64,000 bases of DNA from Actinacidiphila alni. GTDB lineage: Bacteria > Actinomycetota > Actinomycetes > Streptomycetales > Streptomycetaceae. How positions within the stretch are numbered: the first letter of the stretch is position 1; each line of letters starts with the position of its first letter. Made by a program: the position numbers and the translations under genes. Below, piece by piece: positions 53,608-63,424 of this stretch. The notes beneath the pieces are model-generated. The model saw only the letters and a list, made by a program, of their open reading frames with translations. It was not told the DNA's origin and did not search any database. Location of the stretch: NCBI RefSeq assembly GCF_900112845.1, contig NZ_FONG01000003.1, forward strand, positions 62,001 through 126,000. The letters are read 5' to 3'.

Positions 53608-54723
53608 ATGGAGCCCCACCGTACGTTTCCGCGTGCCCGCGCGGTCCCCGACCATCCGCCGCACACCGCCGACGCGTTGGTGAAAGCGCCGGGGCCGCGG
53701 GGCCCGTCCGATCCGCCGCCGTCCGCCGATGAGCCGCGCATCCCGCGACCGCTCGATGTCCGCCCCACCGACCGGGAGTTGCTGTCCGCCCGGCTCGTAC
53801 CGCTGCGCAGGCCCGGCCAATGGGCGTCCGCGCTCGTGCTGTTGGTACTGTTCGCGATGCTCGTGCACACCCTGCTGACCAACAAGCGGTTCGAATGGGG
53901 CACGGTCGGCGACTACTTCCTGCGCGGCTCGATCCTGCACGGCCTCGAACTCACCCTGTGGCTGACCGGCGCGGTCATGGCCAGCGGCTATCTGCTCGGC
54001 ATCGGCATCGCCGCGATGCGACTGTCCCGCAACCCCGTACTGCGCGCCCTCAGCTTCGGCTACGTCTGGCTGCTGCGCTCCGTACCGCCCCTGGTGCAGC
54101 TGCTGTTCTGGTATGAACTCGCCTCGCTGTACCCGCGGATCTCGCTCGGCATCCCCTTCGGCCATGAATTCGTCACCGTCAAGACGGCGCACCTGTTCAG
54201 CGGCATCCTCGCCGCGTACGTCGGACTCACCCTCGACGTGGCCGCCTTCTCCTCCGAGATCGTCCGCGGCGGCATCCTGTCCGTCGACCCCGGACAGGCC
54301 GAGGCGGCCCAGGCACTCGGCCTCGGCAACGGGCGGATCTTCCGGAGGATCGTGCTCCCGCAGGCCATGCCCGCGATCATCCCCGCCTCAGGCAATCTGC
54401 TGATCGGCATGCTCAAGGCGACCTCCATCGTCAGCGTCATCGCGGTGCAGGACCTCCTCTACTCGGCCCAGCTGATCTACAACCAGAACTTCCTGATCAT
54501 GCCGCTGCTGCTGGTGGCGACCGTCTGGTACGTCATCCTCACCACACTGCTGTCGGTCGGTCAGTTCTACGTCGAGCGGTACTACGCCCGGGGCAGCGGA
54601 CGCGGCGGCGGGCGGGACGGCGGCCGGTCGGCCGGGGCCTCCGGGCGCCGGCTGTGGCAGATCGCCCGCGGTAACATCCCGCTGTTCGGCCGCACCAGGA
54701 CCGACCTGGCGGGGCTGTCATGA
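53608..54723 (+). CDS. Polar amino acid ABC transporter permease
   Basis: 371 residues. A long Pro-rich N-terminus (about 70 residues), then spans typical of the HisM family ([38 protein letters not shown]) and the EAA loop [23 protein letters not shown] 53608 has GGGAAG upstream. Overlaps the ATPase by ATGA. Leader-peptide context suggests cystine or another sulfur compound as substrate. Confidence 0.9.
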   Translation: MEPHRTFPRARAVPDHPPHTADALVKAPGPRGPSDPPPSADEPRIPRPLDVRPTDRELLSARLVPLRRPGQWASALVLLVLFAMLVHTLLTNKRFEWGTVGDYFLRGSILHGLELTLWLTGAVMASGYLLGIGIAAMRLSRNPVLRALSFGYVWLLRSVPPLVQLLFWYELASLYPRISLGIPFGHEFVTVKTAHLFSGILAAYVGLTLDVAAFSSEIVRGGILSVDPGQAEAAQALGLGNGRIFRRIVLPQAMPAIIPASGNLLIGMLKATSIVSVIAVQDLLYSAQLIYNQNFLIMPLLLVATVWYVILTTLLSVGQFYVERYYARGSGRGGGRDGGRSAGASGRRLWQIARGNIPLFGRTRTDLAGLS

Positions 54724-55529
54724 CCGGGGCCGTCACGACCGGCGCCGCGCCGGCCGGGGAGAAGCGGGACCGGCCGCTGGTCAGGATTCGCGGCCTGCGC
54801 AAGAGCTTCGGCGGCCACCTGGTGCTGGACGGCATCGACCTCGATGTGCGCGAGGGCGAGGTCACCGTCCTGCTCGGCCCCTCCGGCTCCGGCAAGTCCA
54901 CGCTGCTGCGCTGCGTCAACCACCTGGAGCGGCCCGACGCGGGCTTCGTCGAGCTGGGCGGCGAGATCGTCGGCTACCGGCCGGGCCGCGGCCGGCTGCA
55001 CGAATTGCGTGCCCGCTCCCTGACCCGGCAGCGGGCCCAGGTCGGCATGGTCTTCCAGCAGTTCAACCTCTTCCCGCACCTGACGGTGCTGGAGAACATC
55101 ACCGAAGCGCCGGTCGCCGTGCGCGGCGTGCCCCGCAAGGAGGCCGCCGCCCGGGCGCGCACCCTGCTGGAACGGGTCGGCCTGGCCGGCCGGGAGAACT
55201 CCTATCCCCGGCAGATGTCCGGCGGCCAGCAGCAGCGGGTCGCCATCGCCCGCGCGCTGGCGATGGAGCCGCGGCTGCTGCTCTTCGACGAACCCACCAG
55301 TGCCCTCGACCCCGAACTCGTCGGCGATGTGCTCGCCGTGATGCGCGACCTCGCCGTCAGCGGCATGACGATGATCGTCGTCACGCACGAGATCGGCTTC
55401 GCCCGCGAGGTCGCCGACACCGTGGCCTTCCTGGACGGCGGCCGGATCATCGAGTCCGGCACGCCCGCCGACGTGCTGGCCGACCCCCGGCACCCGAGGG
55501 CGCGGGCCTTCCTGTCGGCCGTCCTGTAG
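54720..55529 (+). CDS. Polar amino acid ABC transporter ATPase
   Basis: 269 residues with a complete ABC set: [50 protein letters not shown], and the H-loop His in VVTHEIGFA. GlnQ/HisP type. Coupled to the permease. Confidence 0.93.
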   Translation: MTGAVTTGAAPAGEKRDRPLVRIRGLRKSFGGHLVLDGIDLDVREGEVTVLLGPSGSGKSTLLRCVNHLERPDAGFVELGGEIVGYRPGRGRLHELRARSLTRQRAQVGMVFQQFNLFPHLTVLENITEAPVAVRGVPRKEAAARARTLLERVGLAGRENSYPRQMSGGQQQRVAIARALAMEPRLLLFDEPTSALDPELVGDVLAVMRDLAVSGMTMIVVTHEIGFAREVADTVAFLDGGRIIESGTPADVLADPRHPRARAFLSAVL

Positions 55530-55569
55530 CCCCCGCGTCCCGAATTCCGCCGGCCGTCCGGCTCGCGCC

Positions 55570-55640
55570 CCGTGCCCTCTACCCCATGCCCCTCGGCCCT
55601 CGGCCCTCGGCCCTCGCCATCGCCCATCGCCCCTCTCCTC
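55570..55640. repeat. C-rich simple repeats
   Basis: Tandem CTCGGCC/CATCGCC 7-bp-like units lie between the ATPase and binding-protein genes. They may form a spacer hairpin; nothing else is seen. Confidence 0.5.
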
Positions 55641-55709
55641 TTGCCTCCCGCCGACCGGTCGCGCGCGTCCGCGCACCGGTCCCCGTACCAGCGCTGAGAA
55701 AGGCCCACC

Positions 55710-56756
55710 GTGACCACCGAAAGACGCCCCGCCCGCCGCCTCCCGCGGCCGCTCGCCGCCACCACCGCGACCGTGCTCGCCGCGGCCCTCGGTCTCGCTC
55801 TGCTGACCGCCTGCGGTGACTCGTCCGACTCCGCCGGCACCTCGGACTCCTCCGCCTCCGACGCGGCGGCCGGCGGCGCGTCGCCGAAGGCCGCCGGATC
55901 GCCGGGTGCCGCGGACCCCGAGTCATCGACGGCCATACCGACCGAGGACGTCGTGTCGGGCGTGACCGCCGACCCGGCGCTGGCCGCCGAACTGCCCGCG
56001 GCGGCCAGGAGCAGTCACACCCTGACCCTCGGCACCACCCGCGCACCCGGCACCACCGGCCTGCCGCACGGCGGCGAGGACGCCAAGGGCACGCCCATCG
56101 GTCTCGACGTCGACCTGCGCGATGCCGTGGGCAAGGTGCTCGGCATCACCTGGAAGGTGCAGTACGGGACCTTCCCGACCGTCATCCCCGGTGTGCAGAA
56201 CGGCCGTTACGACGTCGGCCAGGACAACTTCGGTGTCACCAAGGCGCGCGAGCAGGTCGTGGACTTCGCGACCTACCTCAACGACGGCCAGTCCTTCCTC
56301 GGGGCCAAGGACGTCCCCGTCGACTCGGTGACCGCGCTCACCGACCTGTGCGGGCTGACCGTGGCCACCAGCCCGGGCTCGACCTTCCAGCAGATCCTCA
56401 CCGACGGCGCCTCCAAGTGCGCGGGCGCCGGCAAGAAGCCGTACAAGGTGCAGTACTTCACCGACACCGCGCCGATCTTCCTCGGCCTGGCGAACGGCAA
56501 GGTGGACGTGTTCTTCGGCCCCACCCTGGGACTGAAGTACGACGCCACCCATGTGCCGAACACCAAATTCCTCGGCGAGATCAGCACCACTCCGGTCGGC
56601 TTCGTGACGGCCAAGGGCTCACCGGTCGGCAAGGCGCTGAGCGACGCGGTGAACAAGCTGATCGCGGACGGCACTTACGCGAAGATCTTCGCCAAGTGGG
56701 GTGTGCCGGGAACGGGGATCACCAAGTCCGAGGTCAATCCGGCGGCCACCTTCTGA
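55710..56756 (+). CDS. Polar amino acid ABC binding lipoprotein
   Basis: 348 residues, lipobox LTAC, a Ser/Ala-rich linker of about 60 residues, then a family-3 fold (GLDVDLRDAVGKVLGITWKV, RYDVGQDNFGVTKAREQVVD, VTAKGSPVGKALSDAVNKLI). GTG start with GAGAAAGG. Third member of the leader-controlled transporter. Confidence 0.9.
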   Translation: MTTERRPARRLPRPLAATTATVLAAALGLALLTACGDSSDSAGTSDSSASDAAAGGASPKAAGSPGAADPESSTAIPTEDVVSGVTADPALAAELPAAARSSHTLTLGTTRAPGTTGLPHGGEDAKGTPIGLDVDLRDAVGKVLGITWKVQYGTFPTVIPGVQNGRYDVGQDNFGVTKAREQVVDFATYLNDGQSFLGAKDVPVDSVTALTDLCGLTVATSPGSTFQQILTDGASKCAGAGKKPYKVQYFTDTAPIFLGLANGKVDVFFGPTLGLKYDATHVPNTKFLGEISTTPVGFVTAKGSPVGKALSDAVNKLIADGTYAKIFAKWGVPGTGITKSEVNPAATF

Positions 56757-57262
56757 CCCAGGGCTGACACCACGTCACATCGCCCCGCCACGGCCCGGTC
56801 CCCGCGCGCGTTCCGCCCGGGGACCGGGCCGAACGCCGTGCCCGGGCGGTTCCGCGGACATGCCGACCACCACGAACACCTCCGGATCCAGAACCGTCTC
56901 GTCCCGCCGCCACCGCGTGCCGAATTTCCCACGTTGTAAAGCACGTTGGACCAGCATCCGGGAGCTGTCAAGCGTCCGCGCATGTACGGGCCGCGCTCGG
57001 CGGTACGGCCGACTCCGCTCGTCCGGCGACAGGATGAATCCCGTCCGCCCCGGAAAGGCCCAGGTCGCAAGGCCCTTGGTGAACGCGCCGACACCGGCGG
57101 CTGCGGTCACCATCACGGGAGCCCGCTGTGAGGATGTGCGCGAAGTGTGGACAACGCGGTGGCGCCGTGCTCTCATTCCGATGCCGAATTCCAACGTTGT
57201 CATGGCGGCGCCGCCCCGCAGTCACACACTCTCGGCTCCACATACCTCTTCAGGAGGATCTG
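56757..57262. other. Intergenic region with ACGTTG repeats
   Basis: 506 bp, no convincing gene. CACGTTG occurs at 56930-56936 and 56943-56949 (13-bp period) and AACGTTGT lies near 57194, immediately upstream of the GtaA-like gene region. The central CG resembles LacI-family half-sites. Confidence 0.5.
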
Positions 57263-59509
57263 ATGTCCGACACGATCAACACGCCCGCGGAGCCCGGACC
57301 GGAATCCGGCCGACTGCCGTCGTCCGGCGGCGGAGTGAGCCGCCGGGGCCTGCTGCGGAGCACGGGCGTGGTCGGTCTCGGCGCGGCCGGCGTCACCCTG
57401 CTGCCTGGCATGGCGCAGACCGCCCGGGCCGAGCAGCCGAACGGCGTCCCCGGGTCCGCCCCCGCCAACAGCGGCCACTCGGCGTCCGGTTCCGTTCTTC
57501 CGGTGTTCGACCCGATCCGCCCGCCGGCCGTGCCGCTCGCGGTGCGCTCCCCGTACCTGAGCACCTGGCTGGCGGGGGACCTGCTCGCCGGGCGCTGGCC
57601 GTCCTTCTGGACCGGCCGCACCACCGCCATGACGGGCCTGGCCAGGATCGACGGCACCGACTTCCTGTTCATCGGCGCGCCCAACATCCCCGACCACCCG
57701 CTGCCGCGCGGCATGGCGCAGCACTCGCTGACCCTCACCGCGACCCGCTCGCAGTACGTGCTGGCCGCCGGCGGCGTGGAGCTGACGCTCACCTTCCTGT
57801 CGCCGATCGAACCCGGCGACCTGCGGCGGCAGTCGATGCCGCTGTCGTACATCACGGCCGAGGTGCGCAGCACGGACGGCGCCGCGCACGACGTCGGGCT
57901 GTACTTCGACATCTCGGGGGAGTGGCTGCACGCCGACTCCGGCACCAAGATCCGCTGGGCGCGGGAGGAGGTGCCGGGCACCGCGGGCGGCCCGTCCCTG
58001 ACGTCGCTGTCCTTCACCCCGGACACCCCGCGGGTGCTCGCCGAGAACGGCGACATGGCCACCTGGGGCACCACGGTGTGGAGCGCCGCGCAACAGCCGG
58101 GTCTCACCTGGCAGATCGGCGCCGACACCGTCGTACGCAAGGCGGTGGTCACCGACGGCAAGCTCGGCAACGTTGTCGACGACGGGCAGCCACGCGCCAT
58201 CAACGACCGCTGGCCGGTCTTCGCCTTCCACTTCGACCTCGGCTCGGTGCGCCGCTCGCCGCGCACCGCGACACTGTCGGTCGGCCATGTCCGCGAGCCC
58301 GCGGTCAGTTACCTCGGCACCCAACTCCCGCCGCTGTGGCGCTCGTACTGGCCGGACTGGCAGCACATGGCCGCGTACTTCCACGCCGACGCCGGCGCCG
58401 CGGCCCGGCGTACGGACGCGCTCGACCGGAAGATCCGGAAGGACGCGACCGCGGCCGGCGGCGCCGAATACGCGGCGCTGTGCGCGCTCTCGCTGCGCCA
58501 GGCGTTCGGCGGCACGGAACTGGTGAGCAGGGACGGCAAGCCCTGGGCGTTCCTGAAGGAGATCTCCAGCGACGGCAATGTCTCCACCGTCGACGTCACG
58601 TATCCGGCGATGCCGGTCTTCCTCTACCTGGACCCGGCGTATCTGGGCCTGCTGCTCGGCCCGTTGCTGGACTACGCGGAACACGGCGGCTGGCCCAAGG
58701 AGTTCGCCGAGCACGACCTCGGCTCCAGCTATCCGAACGCCACCGGGCACAACGACGGCAACGAGGAGTCCATGCAGGTCGAGGAGTCGGCCAACATGGT
58801 GCTGATGAGCGCCGCGTACATCGCGCGCGTCGACTCCGCCAAGGCCCGCGCCTTCGCCACCGACCACTACGCGATCCTCAAGCAGTGGACGGACTACCTG
58901 GTCACCAACGCGCTCGACCCCGGCTACCAGAACCAGACCGACGACTTCACCGGCTTCATCGCGCACAGCGCCAACCTCGCGCTCAAGGGCATCCTCGGCA
59001 TCGGCGCGATGAGCCGGATCGCCGCCGCCGCGGGCAACTCGGCCGACGCCACCCGCTACCGGGCCACCGCCCGCGACTACATCGGGCAGTGGGTGACCAA
59101 GGCCCAGGACACCACGCCCGACCACCTCAAGCTCGCCTACGACCAGCCCGGCACCTGGAGCCTGAAGTACAACGGCTACCCCGACGCGCTGCTCGGCCTC
59201 GGCCTGGTCCCCGCCGCCGTCGCCCGCGAGGAGGCGGACTGGTACGCCACCCAGGTCAACCAGTTCGGGGTGCCGCTCGACCCGCGGCACTCGTACACCA
59301 AGGGCGACTGGGAGATGTGGACCGCCGCGTGGCTGCGCGACCACCCGGTCAGCGACCGGCTGATCGGCGCGCTCTACGCCTTCGCCACCTCCACACCGTC
59401 CCGGGTGCCCTTCACCGACCTCTACGACACGGTGTCCGACAACCAGTCGGGCTTCCAGGCGCGGCCGGTCGTGGGCGGCATCTTCGCGCTGCTGAGCCTG
59501 GACAAGTAA
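57263..59509 (+). CDS. Secreted GtaA/DUF4965-family protein (glutaminase-like)
   Basis: 748 residues. Twin-arginine signal (SRRGLLRST, then GVVGLGAAGVTLLPG, likely cut after ARA). Domain order follows fungal glutaminase A: a DUF5127-like beta domain (about 90-350), then DUF4965/DUF1793 (alpha/alpha)6-like region (ATGHNDGNEESMQVEESANM, DDFTGFIAHSANLALKGILG, YTKGDWEMWTAAW). The actual substrate in bacteria is unsettled; a glycosidase-like activity is possible from the fold. AGGAGG lies 5 bp before the ATG. Confidence 0.82.
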   Translation: MSDTINTPAEPGPESGRLPSSGGGVSRRGLLRSTGVVGLGAAGVTLLPGMAQTARAEQPNGVPGSAPANSGHSASGSVLPVFDPIRPPAVPLAVRSPYLSTWLAGDLLAGRWPSFWTGRTTAMTGLARIDGTDFLFIGAPNIPDHPLPRGMAQHSLTLTATRSQYVLAAGGVELTLTFLSPIEPGDLRRQSMPLSYITAEVRSTDGAAHDVGLYFDISGEWLHADSGTKIRWAREEVPGTAGGPSLTSLSFTPDTPRVLAENGDMATWGTTVWSAAQQPGLTWQIGADTVVRKAVVTDGKLGNVVDDGQPRAINDRWPVFAFHFDLGSVRRSPRTATLSVGHVREPAVSYLGTQLPPLWRSYWPDWQHMAAYFHADAGAAARRTDALDRKIRKDATAAGGAEYAALCALSLRQAFGGTELVSRDGKPWAFLKEISSDGNVSTVDVTYPAMPVFLYLDPAYLGLLLGPLLDYAEHGGWPKEFAEHDLGSSYPNATGHNDGNEESMQVEESANMVLMSAAYIARVDSAKARAFATDHYAILKQWTDYLVTNALDPGYQNQTDDFTGFIAHSANLALKGILGIGAMSRIAAAAGNSADATRYRATARDYIGQWVTKAQDTTPDHLKLAYDQPGTWSLKYNGYPDALLGLGLVPAAVAREEADWYATQVNQFGVPLDPRHSYTKGDWEMWTAAWLRDHPVSDRLIGALYAFATSTPSRVPFTDLYDTVSDNQSGFQARPVVGGIFALLSLDK

Positions 59510-59653
59510 GGGGCGCGACGGGGCCGGCGGCCGTCGGCGGACGGGCGGAACACTCGTACGGGCGACGCCCGTGACATCCCGCCGACGAGCCGCCGACACC
59601 CGGCCCTACCGCGTGCTACGGTCCCGAAGTCCCTTCGCCACAAGAGGATTTCG

Positions 59654-60106
59654 ATGCCGTATCAGCCGCCGGTGTGGCCGGTGCACGTGAAGGCCGTGGT
59701 GCTCGACGCGGAAGGCCGCGTCCTGCTGTCGAAGAACGACCGCGAGGAGTGGGAACTCCCCGGCGGCCCGCTGGACAGCGGCGACGCGGAGACCGGCAGG
59801 AGGCCGGACGCCTCGCCCGAATCCGCCGTGGAACGCCATGTGCTGGAGCGCACCGGCCTGCTGGTGGAGGCCGACGCGCTGATCGACGACGGCGTGTGGA
59901 TCCTGGAGACCACACCCGTCGAACGGTCCCTGATCGTCACCTACGGCTGCTCGCTGCTGCCGCCGGACCAGCCGCCGCCGGACCCCGAGGACCGTATCGG
60001 CGACGACCACAAGGGACACGCGCTCGTCCGGCTCGACCGGGTGCGGGACCTGGAGATGGCCGCCCCGTACAAGCGGGCGATCCTGTCCTGGTCCCGGCGC
60101 CGCTAG
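59654..60106 (+). CDS. NUDIX-domain protein with degenerate NUDIX box
   Basis: 150 residues. Fold landmarks are clear (VHVKAVVLDAEGRVLLSKN, WELPGGPLDSG), but the catalytic REUXEE segment reads as ERHVLERTG, so two metal-binding Glu are changed. Hydrolysis may be weak or lost. AGAGGA precedes the ATG. A lone gene converging on the HxlR gene. Confidence 0.78.
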   Translation: MPYQPPVWPVHVKAVVLDAEGRVLLSKNDREEWELPGGPLDSGDAETGRRPDASPESAVERHVLERTGLLVEADALIDDGVWILETTPVERSLIVTYGCSLLPPDQPPPDPEDRIGDDHKGHALVRLDRVRDLEMAAPYKRAILSWSRRR

Positions 60107-60176
60107 GCCGCGCGAGGCGCCGCGAGCCAAGCGCGACATTGCGGACACGCCCTAGCGCCCGGACCCGCCGCGGACC

Positions 60177-60611
60177 CTACTGTTCGTCGTTCCGGTCGGC
60201 GGCGCTCTCGTCGGCGGCGCGATTGGCGCGGTCGATCTCCGGCATGTGCTGCTCGGCCCAGGCGCGGACCGCGGCCAGCGGCGCGTCCAGGGACAGGCCG
60301 AGCGGGGTGAGGCGGTAGTGGACGCGCGGCGGCACCGTCGGTTCGACGCGGCGCGCGACCAGACCGTCCCTGGCCAGGCTCTGCAAGGTGGCCGAGAGCA
60401 TCTTCTGCGAGACGCCCGGCATACGGCGGCGCAGTTCGGCGAAGCGCACCTCGGCGGGGTCCGCCTCCGCGAGCACCTTCACCACCATCGAGGTCCACTT
60501 CGTGCCGATCCGGTCCAGCAGCCGGCGGGTCGGGCACAGCGGGTCGAAAAGGTCGCCGCGCGCGCCCACGGCGTGCGGGGCGGGGTCCGGCGCCGCCGGT
60601 GAGGAGGTCAC
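60177..60611 (-). CDS. HxlR-family transcriptional regulator
   Basis: 144 residues: DPLCPTRRLLDRIGTKWTSM carries the conserved N-terminal Cys used for thiol sensing in relatives, and the winged helix follows (ELRRRMPGVSQKMLSATLQS, RVHYRLTPLG). GTG start. Divergent from the hydrolase at 60708, which it probably represses. Confidence 0.88.
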   Translation of the reverse strand: MTSSPAAPDPAPHAVGARGDLFDPLCPTRRLLDRIGTKWTSMVVKVLAEADPAEVRFAELRRRMPGVSQKMLSATLQSLARDGLVARRVEPTVPPRVHYRLTPLGLSLDAPLAAVRAWAEQHMPEIDRANRAADESAADRNDEQ

Positions 60612-60707
60612 CTCGGGCTCACCACCTGTCGGGGAAGTGCGGTCTTGGCAGCCTCGACGCCGTTTCCTAGCGTGAGGTGGTCACCAATCGTAACCCGGGA
60701 GGCCACC

Positions 60708-61604
60708 GTGACGAACAGGCAGAGCACCACCGAGCGGACCAGCGCCCCGACCCCGGCTCCGCCCGCGCCGGACGTCGAACTGCGCCGTGTCGACGTCAAC
60801 GGCGTCACCTTGAACGTCGCCCTCGCCGGGGCGGGCCCTGCCGTCCTGCTGCTGCACGGCTTCCCGCACACCTGGCGGCTGTGGAGCGACGTACTGCCCG
60901 ACCTGGCGGCACGGCACCGGGTGATCGCCCCGGACCTGCGCGGCTTCGGGGACAGTACGCGGGCGGCCGACGGCTACGACGCGGGCACGCTCGCGTCCGA
61001 CGCCGCCGCGCTGCTGGACGCGCTGGGGGAGACCTCGGCGTCCGTGGTCGGCATCGACGCGGGCGCACCGCCCGCCTTCCTGCTCGCCATGCGCCGGCCC
61101 GGGCGGGTGCGGCGGCTGGTGCTCATGGAGTCGCTGCTCGGCAGGCTGCCGGGCGCCGAGGAATTCCTGGTCGGCGGCCCGCCGTGGTGGTTCGGCTTCC
61201 ATGCCGCGCCCGGCCTCGCGGAGTCCGTGCTCACCGGGAACGAAGGGGCGTATCTGGACTGGTTCCTGGACAACGGCACCCTCGGCGACGGGGTGCGCCC
61301 GCAGCTGCGGGACGCCTTCGTCGCGGCCTACACCGGCCGCGAGTCGCTGCGCGCCGCCTTCTCGTACTACCGGCAACTCCCGGTCAGCGCACGCCAGATC
61401 GAGGCCGCCGACGCGTCCGGCCGGCTCACCGTGCCGACGCTGGCGATCGGCGCGCACCCGGTGGGCGCCGCACTGGAACGCCAACTGCGCCCGCTGGCCG
61501 ACGACCTGACGGCACATCTGATCGAGGACTGCGGGCACATCATCCCGCTGCACCGCCCGGCCCAACTCCTCGCCCTGATCCGGCCGTTCCTCGCGGCCGG
61601 CTGA
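60708..61604 (+). CDS. Alpha/beta hydrolase, epoxide-hydrolase/dehalogenase type
   Basis: 298 residues from GTG 60708 (GGGAGG). Oxyanion motif HGFPHTW, DLRGFGDS, nucleophile elbow VVGIDAGAP with Asp rather than Ser, and His in EDCGHIIPL. An Asp nucleophile fits epoxide hydrolases and haloalkane dehalogenases. Next to an HxlR thiol-type regulator, suggesting detoxification of reactive electrophiles. Confidence 0.87.
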   Translation: MTNRQSTTERTSAPTPAPPAPDVELRRVDVNGVTLNVALAGAGPAVLLLHGFPHTWRLWSDVLPDLAARHRVIAPDLRGFGDSTRAADGYDAGTLASDAAALLDALGETSASVVGIDAGAPPAFLLAMRRPGRVRRLVLMESLLGRLPGAEEFLVGGPPWWFGFHAAPGLAESVLTGNEGAYLDWFLDNGTLGDGVRPQLRDAFVAAYTGRESLRAAFSYYRQLPVSARQIEAADASGRLTVPTLAIGAHPVGAALERQLRPLADDLTAHLIEDCGHIIPLHRPAQLLALIRPFLAAG

Positions 61605-62123
61605 GCGCCGCAGTGGCGGGGCGGCAGTGCCGTTCCTGCGTACTCCCGACCGTCCGGCGGCCTGGCCGGGCGCGGACGACGCCCCCGCTGAACTGTGGGC
61701 GCGGCACCGGCCGGAGGTCCGGGAGGGGGCGCTGTGGGTGAAGAGTCCGAAGCCTGGCGCCGCCTTCGAACCAGCCGTCTCCGGATGTGGGTTCCGGCAG
61801 GTCGGCGGCTGTGCGTCCGCGCGTTCCGCGCCTGCGATGTGTGCCATGTTGCCCCGGTGTGCCGCCCGTTCCTGGCTCATTCTGCGAATTGCACTCTGTG
61901 GCTTGCGAGTTGGGGGTGGCGACACCATAGTGGTGACGGCGGCGCAGTCGGTCGGCCAGATGACTACGTTGTCAGGACCCCTCCGCGCGCCCGGTCGTTC
62001 GTCACGTCGTCATCGCGGGAGCCCCCGACCCACGCGATGGCGGCGCAGGCCGAATCCGGTGGCAACGCCGCCGGGCGTGCCACCGCGACCCCACATACGC
62101 GGCCCCCACGAGAGGTGACGGCC
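61605..62123. other. Intergenic region before anti-sigma-like gene
   Basis: 519 bp. ORFs here look non-coding by composition and lack RBSs. A promoter candidate is at 61903-61931. Confidence 0.55.
61903..61931 (+). promoter_or_regulatory. Candidate promoter
   Basis: TTGCGA (61903-61908) and CATAGT (61926-61931) with 17-bp spacing, in a locally AT-richer stretch, 193 bp before the ATG at 62124. Confidence 0.45.
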
Positions 62124-62918
62124 ATGGCATCTTCGACGGGCAGACCATCGGTCACCGGCACACCGCGGATTCCGGCTCCGCGCCGCGCCGACGAGGCGCA
62201 CACCGTCCTGCGCGCCGCCGCAGGCGACCGCGCCGGGGTCGCCGCCGTACGTCACCGGGCCCGTGCCGAACTCGGCCGCTGGGGGCTGCCGGAGGGCGTC
62301 GCGGACGACGTCGTGCTCGTCGTCTCGGAACTGGTCACCAACGCCGTCGTGCACACCGTCGGCGACGGTGTGGTCTGCTCCCTGCGGCGCGCCGGGAACG
62401 AGGTCCGGGTCGAGGTCGGCGCCGAGGGGCACAGCGAGGCCCGGGCCGATGCCCGCCCGCCGGACGAAGGTGGGCGCGGCCTGGTGGTCGTGGCGGCACT
62501 GAGCACGGCATGGGGCGCGGGACCAGCGGCGCCCGGCGGCGGCTGGGCGCCCTGGGCGGCCTGGGCGGCCTGGGCAACGATCGCGGTGCCGCCCGCGGCG
62601 GTGCCGGCCGTGCCGCCGACGGCGTCGGCGCTGCCGGTCGGTCCGTCCGCGAGGGCCGTGCCCGTCGCACCGGTCGGACTGTCCGTGAGGCCCGGGCCCG
62701 TGGCGCCTGGCGGGCCGTCCGCGAAGGCCGCGGCGGGCGTGCCTGCGGTGCCTTTGGTGCCGGTCGATCCGTCCGCGGCCGTGCTGCCGTCCGTACCGGC
62801 TGCGCCCGCCGGGCCGGCCGCGCCCGCCCTGGAGGCCATGCCGTCGGCGGCGGTGGTTCCAGCCGCCCGGCGCGCCGGCCCTCGCGGGCCGCGTCTGGTC
62901 GCGGGGGCGGTCCGATGA
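62124..62918 (+). CDS. Anti-sigma-like ATP-binding protein (RsbW type) with low-complexity tail
   Basis: 264 residues. The HATPase N-box region VSELVTNAVVHTVG and G1-like DEGGRGLVVVAAL mark the RsbW/SpoIIAB-like fold used by many Streptomyces regulators. The usual C-terminal G-K-T-V-W strand is absent; after AWGAGPAAPGGGW the sequence turns into W-A-A repeats and a 120-residue Ala/Pro/Val tail. GAGAGGTG precedes the ATG. Coupled by ATGA to the next gene. Confidence 0.8.
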   Translation: MASSTGRPSVTGTPRIPAPRRADEAHTVLRAAAGDRAGVAAVRHRARAELGRWGLPEGVADDVVLVVSELVTNAVVHTVGDGVVCSLRRAGNEVRVEVGAEGHSEARADARPPDEGGRGLVVVAALSTAWGAGPAAPGGGWAPWAAWAAWATIAVPPAAVPAVPPTASALPVGPSARAVPVAPVGLSVRPGPVAPGGPSAKAAAGVPAVPLVPVDPSAAVLPSVPAAPAGPAAPALEAMPSAAVVPAARRAGPRGPRLVAGAVR

Positions 62919-63385
62919 AGCGGATTCCGCCGCCGGAGCGGCGGGCCGCCGCCGCGTCGTGGAATCTGCGCCGCGACAGGCTGCCGCTGGACGCCGGGGA
63001 CGCGGCGGCCGCGCGCGAGCGGATCGCGGTGCCGACCGTCGGCGGCTTCCCGCCGGGCCTCGGCTGCGACGTGGTCGAGACGTCCGCCGAGCACGGCCTG
63101 CGGATCCTGGACTGCCTGCCCAGCTCCGGCTGCGTCCTCGCCCGCGGCCGGCAGTGGTCCTGGATCGTGCCCACCGGCTCCGACATCGACGTACAGTGGC
63201 CGCCCGCCACCCGCTATCTGCCCGACGCGGCCGTCCTGGTCTCCGCGTACGAGCCGCGCGCCGCGGGCGCCACCCACAGCCTGGTGCACCTGCCGGACCA
63301 GGCTGTGCCGTACACCCACCCGATCCTGCTGTACTTCGCGGCCTGCTGCATTTCCGGTGTGCAGCCCGCGATGACGGTCGAGTAG
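62915..63385 (+). CDS. Conserved-type hypothetical partner protein
   Basis: 156 residues, unrecognised. Contains a CDVVETSAEHGLRILDCLPS segment, WSWIVPTGSDIDVQWPPATRY, and ends with YFAACCISGVQPAM including a Cys pair. The WPPATRYLP block resembles N-terminal parts of DNA primase/polymerase-like actinobacterial proteins, but this is weak. Overlaps the ATP-binding gene, so likely acts with it. Confidence 0.65.
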   Translation: MKRIPPPERRAAAASWNLRRDRLPLDAGDAAAARERIAVPTVGGFPPGLGCDVVETSAEHGLRILDCLPSSGCVLARGRQWSWIVPTGSDIDVQWPPATRYLPDAAVLVSAYEPRAAGATHSLVHLPDQAVPYTHPILLYFAACCISGVQPAMTVE

Positions 63386-63424
63386 CCCGCGGCGCGGCCG
63401 GCGGCGTACGGCCGGCCCGACGAC

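Noticed and set aside
56775-57203. 142-residue minus-strand ORF upstream of the GtaA-like gene
   Set aside because: Arg/Gly-rich, no RBS or motif, and overlaps the likely promoter region.
61627-62118. 163-residue plus-strand ORF before the anti-sigma-like gene
   Set aside because: No RBS, mixed codon bias, contains the promoter candidate; more likely untranslated.
62252-63319. Collagen-like Gly-x-y minus-strand ORF
   Set aside because: Tempting GTAGT-type repeats, but it is the reverse reading of the Ala/Pro tail and of the well-coupled gene at 62915.
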